Positions 1 to 8,422 of a stretch of 64,000 nucleotides of DNA are shown one piece after another (within the stretch, counting starts at the first letter, position 1; each line of letters begins with the position of its first letter). A model generated the notes under the pieces. It was given only the letters and a program-made list of their open reading frames with translations, did no database searches and was not told where the DNA came from. Where the stretch lies: assembly GCA_033085395.1 (NCBI GenBank), contig JANQBS010000048.1:62001-126000 (forward strand), in the 5' to 3' direction. The DNA comes from Xanthoparmelia taractica. Taxonomy: Eukaryota > Ascomycota > Lecanoromycetes > Lecanorales > Parmeliaceae. Both the position numbers and the translations under genes were made by a program.

Positions 1-1274
1 CGAGTTCTTCGGTATGATATTTGGGGGAGAGGCTTTTGTGGATCTGATAGGCGAGCTCTCGCTCATGAAAGATCTCACAAAAACAATGGACATTACAGCG
101 AAGCAGATGGAGGAAGAGAAGGCTGCACAGTCTGCTGATGCCAAGCTGGAAGCGAAGGAGGGTAAAGAGGGTGCTGCAAACATAGGAACTGCGCCATCAG
201 CATCACCAGCGAGACCAACCGTCACAGACCCTTCAACATCCGACCTAAAGCCTCCCACCAGGGACGCTTCTCCTTCAGTATCTGGCACCTCTACACCTCG
301 CCCCCGTATGGGCCAGCAAGCTTTAATGGACAAATCTGAAGAAGATGCCCGTATGGACGCTGCTGGCCTTACCCCAGAAGAAAAGGAGCTGCGGCGCAAA
401 GAGAAAAAGAAGGGCTTGTCAAAGGAACAGAGAGAAGAGCTGGCTGCTTACGAGGCCGAGCGAAAGCGTATTCGAGACGAACGGGTGGATACGCTCGCTA
501 AGAAGCTCCTTGACCGGATCAGCATATGGACAGAGACGGATAAAGGCAATGATGTGACCAAGGCTTTTACAGAGAAGACACGATTAGAAGTTGAAAACCT
601 GAAGATGGAATCATTCGGCCTCGAGATCCTACACGCTGTAGGACTAACCTACATGCAAAAAGCAACCTCTTTCCTCAAGTCGCAGAAGTTTTTAGGCATA
701 TCAGGATTCTTCTCAAGGTTAAAGGATAAAGGTACCCTTGCAAAAGATACCTGGAACACAATAAGCACAGCGATCGATGCGCAATTGACGATGGAAGAGA
801 TGGCGAAGATGGAGGAAAAGGGAGGAGAGGACTGGACAGATGAAAAGAAAGCGGAGTACGAGAGGAAGGTGACTGGGAAGATCTTAGCAGCGGCATGGAA
901 AGGGTCAAGATTCGAAATTCAGAGCGTGCTAAGAGATGTCTGCGACAAGGTGCTCAACGACAAGAGTGTCAAGATGGAGAAGAGACTCGAGCGAGCACAA
1001 GCACTGATCATCGCTGGCACAGTATATCAAAACGTATGTTTTTCTTCTAGACACTCCCTGAATTTGCCATGTCCAGCTAACAACTTCCCAGGCCCAACGA
1101 GATCCAGACGAAGAAGGTGACTACATGGCCTTCGAGCAACTCATGGCCGATGCGGCAATCAAGAAAGACAAAAAGGCCGAGAAGAAGGACAAGAAAGAGG
1201 CGAAGAAAGCCGACGCCGCTACATCGTCACATCACCATTCACACGAGAAACCAGCCGCAGCACCAAGTTCGTAA
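1..1274 (+). CDS. DnaJ-like protein, C-terminal X-domain (5' end missing)
   Basis: The reading frame is open from the window edge (GAG TTC TTC GGT ATG...), so the J-domain half lies outside. The visible part starts with the FFGMIFGGEAFVDLIGELS block, the conserved entry to the DnaJ-X domain of Caj1/Djp1-type co-chaperones, which stimulate Hsp70 and in yeast assist peroxisomal and mitochondrial import. A Ser/Thr/Pro-rich linker follows, then a charged helical region (EKELRRKEKKKGLSKEQREEL) and the X-domain core. I place an intron at 1034-1091 (GTATGT donor, GCTAAC branch, CAG acceptor). Splicing gives the usual DEEGDYMAFEQLMADA ending, then a Lys-rich tail with a short His cluster, stopping at 1272-1274. 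Unspliced, the frame would end at 1120 with an unrelated Arg-rich tail. The family call is firm; the exact orthologue is not. Confidence 0.85.
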
Positions 1275-1490
1275 CTCATAAAGAAAATCAGAGCATCATC
1301 TCAGCATCAACCACGACCAATAATGTCTTTAGCGCCGTTTAGGGTATGCCTGCTTTATAGCGAACTCTTCAGACGCACAACGAACAAGGGGCGGGTTATA
1401 CATCCTCCCAAACAACGATGCCCGGTGGCAGGAACATCTATCCACTCTCCTAGAACCAACATCTGCTCCCAGAAATACACGCATCAGCGC

Positions 1491-2177
1491 TCATTTCCCA
1501 CTTTCTCCGCCCGTTATGATTCCCTGTCCCAAATCAACAACTCTCCTCAGCTCCACCATCTGCCTCTCATAGACCTCCACCAACTCTTCCAACCTTTTCT
1601 CCTCCCTCTGCCTTGCCACCACTTCTTCTCTCTCCTCCTCCCTCTTGATCTCAATCCCCTCAATCCTCAACATCAATCCTCTCCCGTCCTGCCCCTCCTG
1701 CTTCCCCTCCCCATCTCTATCCCATGTAGGCGCCGGCCCAAGCTCCGTAGACGTAACGGCCCAATCCGGAGACATGCTCTGCGCCGACTCAATCTTCATG
1801 CCCGTGGCGTCCATGTCCAGCAGTACGTACCGCTCTTTCACATTGCGGCCGCTATCGGCATTCCCGTCTCGCGGGCTTGCAGTGGGCGAAGAGGAAGCGC
1901 TGGATGAAGTGTTTAGAACGTGAAGGGCGGCGGCTGTGATGGGGTCGCTGTCGGGTGCGTCGTCGGAGAAGACGTAGTGGACTTTTGGGTGGTGGGTTGT
2001 TGAGGTTCCGGTGGTGGAGAGGAGCGTGAAGAGCGGGTGGAAGTTTGGCGGTGCGGGTATGGAGGGCGATGAGGTTTGGGGATCATGGTTATAGTCGTCG
2101 TCGTTGTCTTCGTCGACGGGGACTTCGGTCAAGGGGTTGGGGAGAAGGGATGAAAGGAGGGTAGGTGGGACGGACAT
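1491..2177 (-). CDS. Conserved fungal protein of unknown function
   Basis: Single-exon frame of 228 residues starting at an ATG (MSVPPTLLSSLLPNPL). The N-terminal third has an acidic stretch (DEDNDDDYNHD). The middle carries HPLFTLL, KVHYVFSDDAPDSDPI and ERYVLLDMDATG segments that look like a folded domain. The C-terminus is a charged helix rich in Glu and Arg (about residues 175-215) that could form a coiled coil. No signal peptide or membrane segment is visible. I do not recognise a named family, although the arrangement resembles small uncharacterised Pezizomycotina proteins. It lies 270 bp downstream of APC11 on the same strand. Antisense frames over this region are Pro/Leu-rich and were judged shadows. 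Confidence 0.6.
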   Translation of the reverse strand: MSVPPTLLSSLLPNPLTEVPVDEDNDDDYNHDPQTSSPSIPAPPNFHPLFTLLSTTGTSTTHHPKVHYVFSDDAPDSDPITAAALHVLNTSSSASSSPTASPRDGNADSGRNVKERYVLLDMDATGMKIESAQSMSPDWAVTSTELGPAPTWDRDGEGKQEGQDGRGLMLRIEGIEIKREEEREEVVARQREEKRLEELVEVYERQMVELRRVVDLGQGIITGGESGK

Positions 2178-2447
2178 GTTGCGGTTGTTGGGAGATTGCC
2201 GACTGCGATGGTTGGGTGCTACATGATCGAATATGTAGTAGGGGAAGGGGAGGAAAGGTGCGTGTACGCTATATATAGAATTGACGGTATGTCATTACGA
2301 GTCACCACAAGGTATGGATTGTGACTTTCGAGACGTTTAGTTACTCCTCCATGCCATATTGGGTATCGAAAAGTAAACAACGCCAAACGCTATGCCATCA
2401 CTTCGAAACCACTCCTCCGACACAACGAGAACATCCAGATTTTAAGT

Positions 2448-2877
2448 CTATTCACCGCTTTGCTTCCACTCGAACTCTAGACCGTAGTCAACTTCTCATT
2501 CGTAGAAAGCGTACGAGCAAGCCATACTTTGTCTGCACATCGGACAGAGACCTTTCGACGAATCTTGCTGAATCCAGGTGAGGAGGCAATGCTGTCGACG
2601 TTTACCATCATTCTTTAGAGCTTATGTAAAGACTCGATTCGTACCATATGAAACGAGTGTCCGCATTTGCCAATCACTACCCTCTTTGTTAGTTAACCCT
2701 GAGCAGACCCGACAGCCTTTAAGAGCACAACTCACGCAGGGTGCAGTCATCGCCAGGATACTTGCAAGTGGGACATGTACCGTCGAACTGGACTCGACAT
2801 ATACCACACACATCGTCCTCTGGCATATCCCATCGCCAAGAAGCCACCGCGTTCCACTCTTTGATAGTGACTTTCAT
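2448..2877 (-). CDS. APC11: Anaphase-promoting complex subunit 11 (RING-H2)
   Basis: Four small exons encode 88 residues: 2736-2877, 2645-2676, 2528-2591 and 2448-2476, with introns of 59, 53 and 51 nt. The protein starts MKVTIKEWNAVASWRW, as Apc11 does. It has the RING-H2 ligands in order: CGIC, CPTCKYPGDDC, GKCGHSFHMHC and CPMCRQKFEW. Apc11 is the catalytic RING subunit of the APC/C ubiquitin ligase; it recruits the E2 enzyme and drives destruction of cyclin B and securin in the nucleus. All splice phases close exactly and the length fits the family (human 84 residues). No single exon stands out as an open frame, so the gene is easily missed. It is divergent from TUM1 with about 350 bp between the starts. 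Confidence 0.9.
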
Positions 2878-3227
2878 GGCCAACTGATGCGGACCTCAGG
2901 GTGTGCCGAGTAATAATGAGGCTATAGCTGTCTGGGTTACGATCTAGAAATGGTCAAACATTGAGTTTTGCAGGACGGATTGCTTCGGTTCTCATATTGT
3001 TTAGGTTTTCAACCTCGAGTGTCGCGCGGGGCCGTTATCGCGATAAGAAGCTACCCTTACTAGCGCGCTTTAACCCTGCAGGGACCTACCATGCCTCCTC
3101 CTCTGCTCCTCAACCTGGGCATTCCTTCATGAAGCTGGACTTCTTTTCTTATTCGTATTCATTATTTTCTTCCTCACTCGCAGCACAAATTTCAGGAATG
3201 AGAGAAACGATTGAGTAGCCAGTGACT
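2878..3227. promoter_or_regulatory. Divergent intergenic region APC11/TUM1
   Basis: This 350-bp gap separates the start codons of APC11 (minus) and TUM1 (plus), so it should hold both promoters. I see no clear TATA box; the region just before the TUM1 start is pyrimidine-rich. Only position supports this call. Confidence 0.4.
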
Positions 3228-4274
3228 ATGCTATCTCTAGCGGGCACGCGACTGCCTTCAATTAAGCTAACCAACGGTCTCTCTAATTCCTTTTTCCTTT
3301 CCCTACGCCGCCCAGCTTCGATGGCTCAGCGTCGTCATGTTTCTCTGAAATCTTACGTTGTCACGCCAAAAGAGCTCGCCGATGCCATGACGAAGAATGT
3401 CCCTACCAAGATCTCCACAGCGCCACGAGTGGTTCCAATTTGTGCTTCCTGGTTTCTACCCAATGATCCCGAAGGTCGGACGGGCCACAGCGTATTCAAA
3501 CAGCAACGAATTCCCTCTGCCCGTTTCTTCGACCTCGACGCTGTCAAAGACCATGATTCCAAGTATCCACACATGCTGCCCACAGCCGAGGGTTTTGCCC
3601 AAGCCATGCAAGATATAGGAATCAGAAAGGATGATGAGGTTGTCATCTACGACTCGAAAGAGCTCGGAATATTCAGTGCGCCTCGCGTTGGTTGGACGTT
3701 CAAGGTCTTCGGTCATCCAAGCGTCCACCTTCTTAACAACTTCAGACTCTGGGTCGAGCAAGGGTATCCTATTGAAAGCGGAGAGGTGGAGGCAATAGTT
3801 GAGGAACCAAGCCATTACCCAATACCACCGATTGATCCAGAGAAGGTAGTAAAGTTTGCCGAGGTCAAAGATATCGCGAAGGATTATGGCAAGGAGGGAG
3901 CGGAAGGGATTCAGATACTCGATGCGAGGCCCCATGGTAGATGGGCAGGTACCTCACCTGAACCACGGCCCGGCTTGTCGAGCGGTCATATACCAGGCAG
4001 CATAAGTGTCCCCCACTCCGAGCTGCTAGATCCCAAGACTGGGGCCCTGCTTCCAGGCCATGAGCTGAGACAGGTTTTTGAGTCGAAGGGCATTGATCCA
4101 GAGAAGCCAATTATAAGCAGCTGTGGTACAGGGGTAACGGCAGCAGTGATCGATGCTGCGCTTGGAGAAGCCGACTTTGGCCAGGCCAATGACAGAAGAT
4201 TGTACGATGGCAGCTGGACAGAATGGGCGCAACGTGTGGCAGAGACAGACCGCTTGATCAGCAAGGTGGTTTAA
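3228..4274 (+). CDS. TUM1: 3-mercaptopyruvate/thiosulfate sulfurtransferase (tandem rhodanese)
   Basis: 348 residues, apparently one exon. Two rhodanese domains are visible. The first (about residues 40-185) carries the structural SARFFDLDAVKD and DEVVIYDSKELGIFSAPRV blocks. The second (about 205-345) carries ILDARPHGRW, the GHIPGSISVPH segment and the active-site loop SCGTGVTA, with the sulfur-accepting Cys near residue 299. Sulfurtransferases of this type move sulfur from mercaptopyruvate or thiosulfate; yeast Tum1 feeds tRNA thiolation. The first ATG (3228) gives a basic, Ser/Leu-rich leader that looks mitochondrial. A second in-frame ATG at 3321 (MAQRRHVSL) could give a shorter, cytosolic form. 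The GTG at 3222 is not a plausible start. Confidence 0.92.
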   Translation: MLSLAGTRLPSIKLTNGLSNSFFLSLRRPASMAQRRHVSLKSYVVTPKELADAMTKNVPTKISTAPRVVPICASWFLPNDPEGRTGHSVFKQQRIPSARFFDLDAVKDHDSKYPHMLPTAEGFAQAMQDIGIRKDDEVVIYDSKELGIFSAPRVGWTFKVFGHPSVHLLNNFRLWVEQGYPIESGEVEAIVEEPSHYPIPPIDPEKVVKFAEVKDIAKDYGKEGAEGIQILDARPHGRWAGTSPEPRPGLSSGHIPGSISVPHSELLDPKTGALLPGHELRQVFESKGIDPEKPIISSCGTGVTAAVIDAALGEADFGQANDRRLYDGSWTEWAQRVAETDRLISKVV

Positions 4275-4664
4275 CCTGAATATATGCAAGAAGCAGGTTG
4301 ATGGAGTGAAGCGAAGTAATGGTCTGCATGATATGAACTTGAAGCCCAATACCCCTGATAGCTAGCGCACCCCCCACAAAAAAGGAACTGCAGAGCAACT
4401 AAGATCTTCAACGATTCGTCGTTGACCACGAGTGCCTCTCGCTTGCCTTCCGCTGCTTGCGCGTAATCCCGTTTCATGTCATTCCATCCTAGAAAGCTTG
4501 GGTATCTTAATTATTGTTTCCCTCTTCTCACATCGTTCATAGCTATATACACATTTGGGGTACACACGATGGCTGGGCGCTCCGACTGGTTCGATCTGTG
4601 TTGAGTCCAGTGTCTAGTTAATCAAGATTCTCTGGTCTGGCTCCATCATGTATTCGATGGTATG
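4275..4664. other. Intergenic, nothing recognised
   Basis: Sequence between the TUM1 stop and the uncertain Ser/Thr-rich frame on the minus strand. No gene or repeat was seen here. Confidence 0.5.
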
Positions 4665-5063
4665 TCATCTGTCAAGGAATGGCTGGGGCATCTTTGATGA
4701 TGAAAACAGGTGAACTCTATGGAGGTTGTCTCGTCCTTGCTTCTGGAGCAGTATCTGTCCAGGAGGTATAGCGGGTTGGACGTACGAAGTCCCAACGGCT
4801 TGGTTCTGCGTCACGGGCAACAGGCTTCTCCCGGAGGGTTTGCTGTTGCTTTCAACACTATCGCTAGCGTGTATACTCGTTATTGTGGGGTTTTCTGTCG
4901 AAGGAACCTCTCCGGAGCCTTGGCCAGTACTCGCGGTGCTGTTGACAGAGCTCTGAGTTTGCGTAGAATTCGCGACGCCATCCGCAACTAAAGAAAAATC
5001 CGTGGAAGGTTTTTCGTCCGTCACAACCCCTTTCCTCTTCTTGACCGGTAGAGGTTTAGTCAT
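4665..5063 (-). CDS. Doubtful Ser/Thr-rich small protein
   Basis: A 132-residue frame opening MTKPLPVKKRKGVV and otherwise made of Ser, Thr, Gln and Asn with no recognisable fold. The Lys/Arg start resembles a nuclear localisation signal. Its first about 13 codons lie inside a segment duplicated 2.6 kb away (7624-7689), where the equivalent ATG is ACG. An overlapping plus-strand frame (4710-4991) is equally long, so coding status is open. It may be a gene fragment carried by the duplication rather than a functional gene. No function is proposed. Confidence 0.25.
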   Translation of the reverse strand: MTKPLPVKKRKGVVTDEKPSTDFSLVADGVANSTQTQSSVNSTASTGQGSGEVPSTENPTITSIHASDSVESNSKPSGRSLLPVTQNQAVGTSYVQPAIPPGQILLQKQGRDNLHRVHLFSSSKMPQPFLDR

Positions 5064-5102
5064 TGGGCAGATGTAGCGCTTTCGTCTTGAGCTGTGGCCT
5101 GC
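5026..5102. repeat. Duplicated segment, copy A
   Basis: About 77 bp that reappears, shortened to about 66 bp, at 7624-7689. The shared core includes TCCTCTTCTTGACCGGTAGA, TTTCGTCTTG and GCTGTGGCCTGC in the same order and orientation. Copy B lacks about 10 bp in the middle. The copies bracket the DUF7924-type gene. Confidence 0.7.
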
Positions 5103-5255
5103 AAGAAACCCTGGAGGGAAGTTTCATTCGCTGGTTATCACCTTGCAGTTAGGCGATCGCCTAGATCTTGCCAAGACCGTTGGCGCTATTGGCCACACCC
5201 ATCCTACCTCACCCCAGCGGCTGGATAAAAGACCTGCCATCTCACTCCGATCCAC

Positions 5256-7114
5256 ATGGCTCGCGATCAAGCGAATCCAAATATTAGAAACAATCGGCGG
5301 CAAGCTTCATTATCGAAGGATCAAGGTAAACTCTTCAAGGTTTGTATCTCAGATGTTTGACCTCATTATTTGTAGGGAAGCGGCCTCGAGCCCTTCGCAA
5401 AAGCCTACGCCTACAAGCAAAACGGCAGTCTCATAAGCAGTCCTTATCCAAAAGCAATCATATTCAGGAAGTGCAGGCACCTCTCTCCCCTCCAATAAGC
5501 AACATCCCCGAGGGTAGAACAGTATGTGTCCTCATTGCTCCCATTACCAAGTCGTAGCGCTGACCTGATGAGTTAACACAGCAACCGCAAATCCTTCACA
5601 AACCGCCGACGTCTTCTCGAAAACGGAAACGAGGGCAAGAAGAACAAGAAGCTGAACTTGATTCTTCTCGAATCCGAGAGCAACCACCTTCCAAACGACC
5701 ACAGATCCCGCCTCCAAGTTGTACCGCTGCTGTAGGACTAGAGAAGAAGGAGAAGGAGGGAAAGAAGAAAAGCGCAAGCGATATCATCCAGGTTGCCGAT
5801 CCATTCGAATATTGGACCCTGACCAAACGGTGGCCTAAGGAATACTTCGAACAACACAGCCAGGCCAGGGAAGGCTTTGAAAAAGATAGCCTTGAACAGG
5901 ATAGCTGGCTTGAAGAGCAAATGGAAAATCCTCAGGTTATTAAGTACGTGGAAATCAATGGTTTCAAATACCCATGTCCTATCAGGAAAGTTCCCATCTC
6001 GCTCAGTCGGAGACAGTCAGATTCAAGCTTGAATGACTCCAGCGACCAAAAAAACCGAGAGAAGAAAAGTGCTCCATATAAAACCGCGCGTTATACCACA
6101 CTGCTTGAGGCCAAGGGAAGCTACATGAAGGAGTCCAAACTGGGCGTATCAAGTGCGAGCCTAAGTAGGTGCACAACACTGCTAGACTCAGAGCAGACAG
6201 TCCCAAAAGATTCTCTGTTTCGAGACGATCTATTTAGGGCAACATGTGACAAAATACAGGATAGGAACGAGGTTCGAGTTGTCCGCAGTATAACCCCGTA
6301 TATTGTACCCTCAGCTGAGGATCTGGAGACATTAGGTGCTACGCATCTTGAGCATCTAATTGAAGGGGTTAACGAATGCTGGACAGGCAACGTAGCAGTG
6401 GAGGGTCCACTGCCGAGACCGGACTACTCTGTTGGGTTTAGAAGATCTGCGTTTACCGTCGAGCAGCTTAAGAAGCTCGATCCGCTTATTGGCAGCGTCT
6501 TCGAAAACTCCTTATTCGTCGCGACTTATCGAATGTATTTTCCCTTTTTGACCTGCGAAGTGAAGTGCGGCGCTGCCGCTCTCGATGTTGCCGATCGTCA
6601 GAACGCGCATAGTATGACCGTCGCTGTAAGAGCTCTTATCGAACTTTTTAGGTTGGTAAAGCGCGAGAAAGAGCTGAATCAGGAGATTCTCGCCTTTTCC
6701 GTCTCGCACGATCACAGGTCGGTAAGGATCTACGGTCATTATCCCATGATTGAAGAGGATAAGACGACTTTCTATCGCCATCCGATCCATGAATTCAGCT
6801 TCACTGCATTAGATGGGAAGGAGAAGTGGACCGCTTACAAATTTACCAAGAACCTATACGATATTTGGATGCCAATTCTGCATGGAATGATCTGCTCAGC
6901 CATTAATGATGTGCCAGCCGATATCAGTTTTGACCTTTCTCAATCTGCTTCTTTCTTCGAATCTACTCCTCTGAGCTCGCAGCTATCAAATGCTGACGCT
7001 ACATTGGGCTTCCTGGCCTCGCAAGAAGTTACGCCTACTACATCATTTACCCAGGTGACCGAGCCAGCGTTCAAGAAGCCAAGGAATAAGCGATCTGGCG
7101 GACAGCAGCGCTGA
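5256..7114 (+). CDS. Fungal DUF7924-type protein with PD...ExK signature
   Basis: Three exons, 5256-5325, 5376-5521 and 5582-7114, give 582 residues with matching phases. The N-terminal 150 residues are basic and low-complexity (KRPRALRKSLRLQAKRQ, SSRKRKRGQEEQEAEL), which suggests nuclear location. A DPFEYWTLTKRWPKEYFEQ block follows, then the conserved C-terminal domain: SAPYKTARY, ATHLEHLIEGVNE, RPDYSVGFRR, FPFLTCEVKCGAAALDVADRQNAHSM, SVSHDHRSVRIYGHYP and KEKWTAYKFTKNLYD. From memory these match the fungal DUF7924 family, expanded in plant-associated fungi. Asp353 followed by Glu398-x-Lys400 has the spacing and hydrophobic context of a PD-(D/E)XK nuclease core. That reading is my inference. 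The family call is fairly strong; function is unknown. Short duplicated segments lie on both sides. Confidence 0.8.
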
Positions 7115-8422
7115 CGCGCAAGCATGATAGTTTGTCTATCATAATGCGAAAGGGTGCAGCTTACGGTCAAACAGGCAATTAATATTGGGCGTAGAGCGAC
7201 AAAATACCAGATCTAGTGGCTGAGAAAAATGCGGTACATGGGCGAGACAGATCAATATAGGATTTGCGTAATGAGCGCTGTCTAGCAGACATAGAGTATA
7301 ATGCAGGGTTTTGCTTTTTCGTTTCCCAATCATGTGATCTCTCAAAGCCAAGTTCAACCTCCAAGGTCTGTTCTGTCCATTGCACTCATTATCGAGCACG
7401 TACTGCGGCGGTTTCCTCTTGGGCTTGCTGAGGTCGTATAGCGTCTCCTCCGTCGCTCCCTCCAGCTCCTTCCCAGGGGGCATCGGCCCTCACGTGTAGT
7501 TTTACTGGTGTCCTCGCGGTAATACCGGTATCTCCTACAAATGCAGCGAACAGCTTATCTTGTAGGCGGAGTAGTACTTGATACGTGTGTTGGAATTGCA
7601 ATAAATGGTTTTGAGGGTGGAAAACCCCCTTCCTCTTCTTGACCGGTAGAGCTCTAGTCGTTGGGCTTTCGTCTTGGGCTGTGGCCTGCTTCTTGAATCA
7701 ACCACTCGACAACAGCATGGGGCAGTGCTTCTACGAACCTAAGAAGTACAAGTTTCAAACCCGAGATTGACTTCGTGAAGCAGCCAACGTGGCAAGCAGA
7801 AGCTGTCGGCTGGTTTCGGTGTCCCATCTCATTGTCTTCTTCCCGTTCAAAATCTTCAGCTCAGCCGCAAGGCGCAGGGTGATTTGTCCATAAGGAAGCA
7901 AGGCATGACTCCATCATAGTGTTAAATGCAGTCAGGTGGGGATTCAGGCATTCAGATTTTTAATTGGCTCATAACTACTACTACCTTATTAGCGTATGCC
8001 AAGAGATGAAGTGGCTTAGTTCCCCATTTCTCCAATGTGAAGAAGCTCGCACTTCACTGATTTGATTCTTTCTCTTAACTTCGTATGTTACCAACCCCAG
8101 CCCCCTCAGCAACCACGACCTCTTCCTCTCTTACAGTTCTTCAAACCCTCATGTTCGAGAAGATATCTCACACGAGCCTCTTGAGAAATCGAGAGGCCGA
8201 TTCGTATTCTCAATATGTATAATTGCCCTCACTTGCAAGGAACATCTGTCCTAGGTGCGTACCTAGCAACTTCCAGCTCGCCTAATACCGTCAGGAACAC
8301 CCTCCCATATACGGCGCTCATACTGATGACTGACCCAGGTCCCTCCGCCGGGCCAACATCAACAATGATACCATCTCGATGAGACCAACCAGAACATCTT
8401 ACATTTTGCACTTTTCCCAAAA
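7115..8422. other. Intergenic with duplicated segment B
   Basis: 1.3 kb between the DUF7924-type gene and the PIN-domain gene. It holds repeat copy B at 7624-7689. Minus-strand open frames of 70-114 codons lie between 7139 and 7601 but have no recognisable domains. The minus-strand reading through copy B continues open to about 7389 from the lost start, so it may be a decayed gene fragment. Confidence 0.5.
7624..7689. repeat. Duplicated segment, copy B
   Basis: Degenerate second copy of 5026-5102 in direct orientation, with an internal 10-bp deletion and scattered substitutions, some of them transitions. On the minus strand the start codon that opens the frame in copy A is ACG here, so this copy cannot start the same frame. 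Confidence 0.7.

Noticed and set aside
1323..1923. Plus-strand frames opposite the conserved 228-residue gene
   Set aside because: Leu/Pro/Ser-rich antisense shadows.
4710..4991. Plus-strand 93-codon frame over the Ser/Thr-rich region
   Set aside because: Overlaps the equally weak minus-strand frame, has no recognisable domain and no leader; kept out as a shadow.
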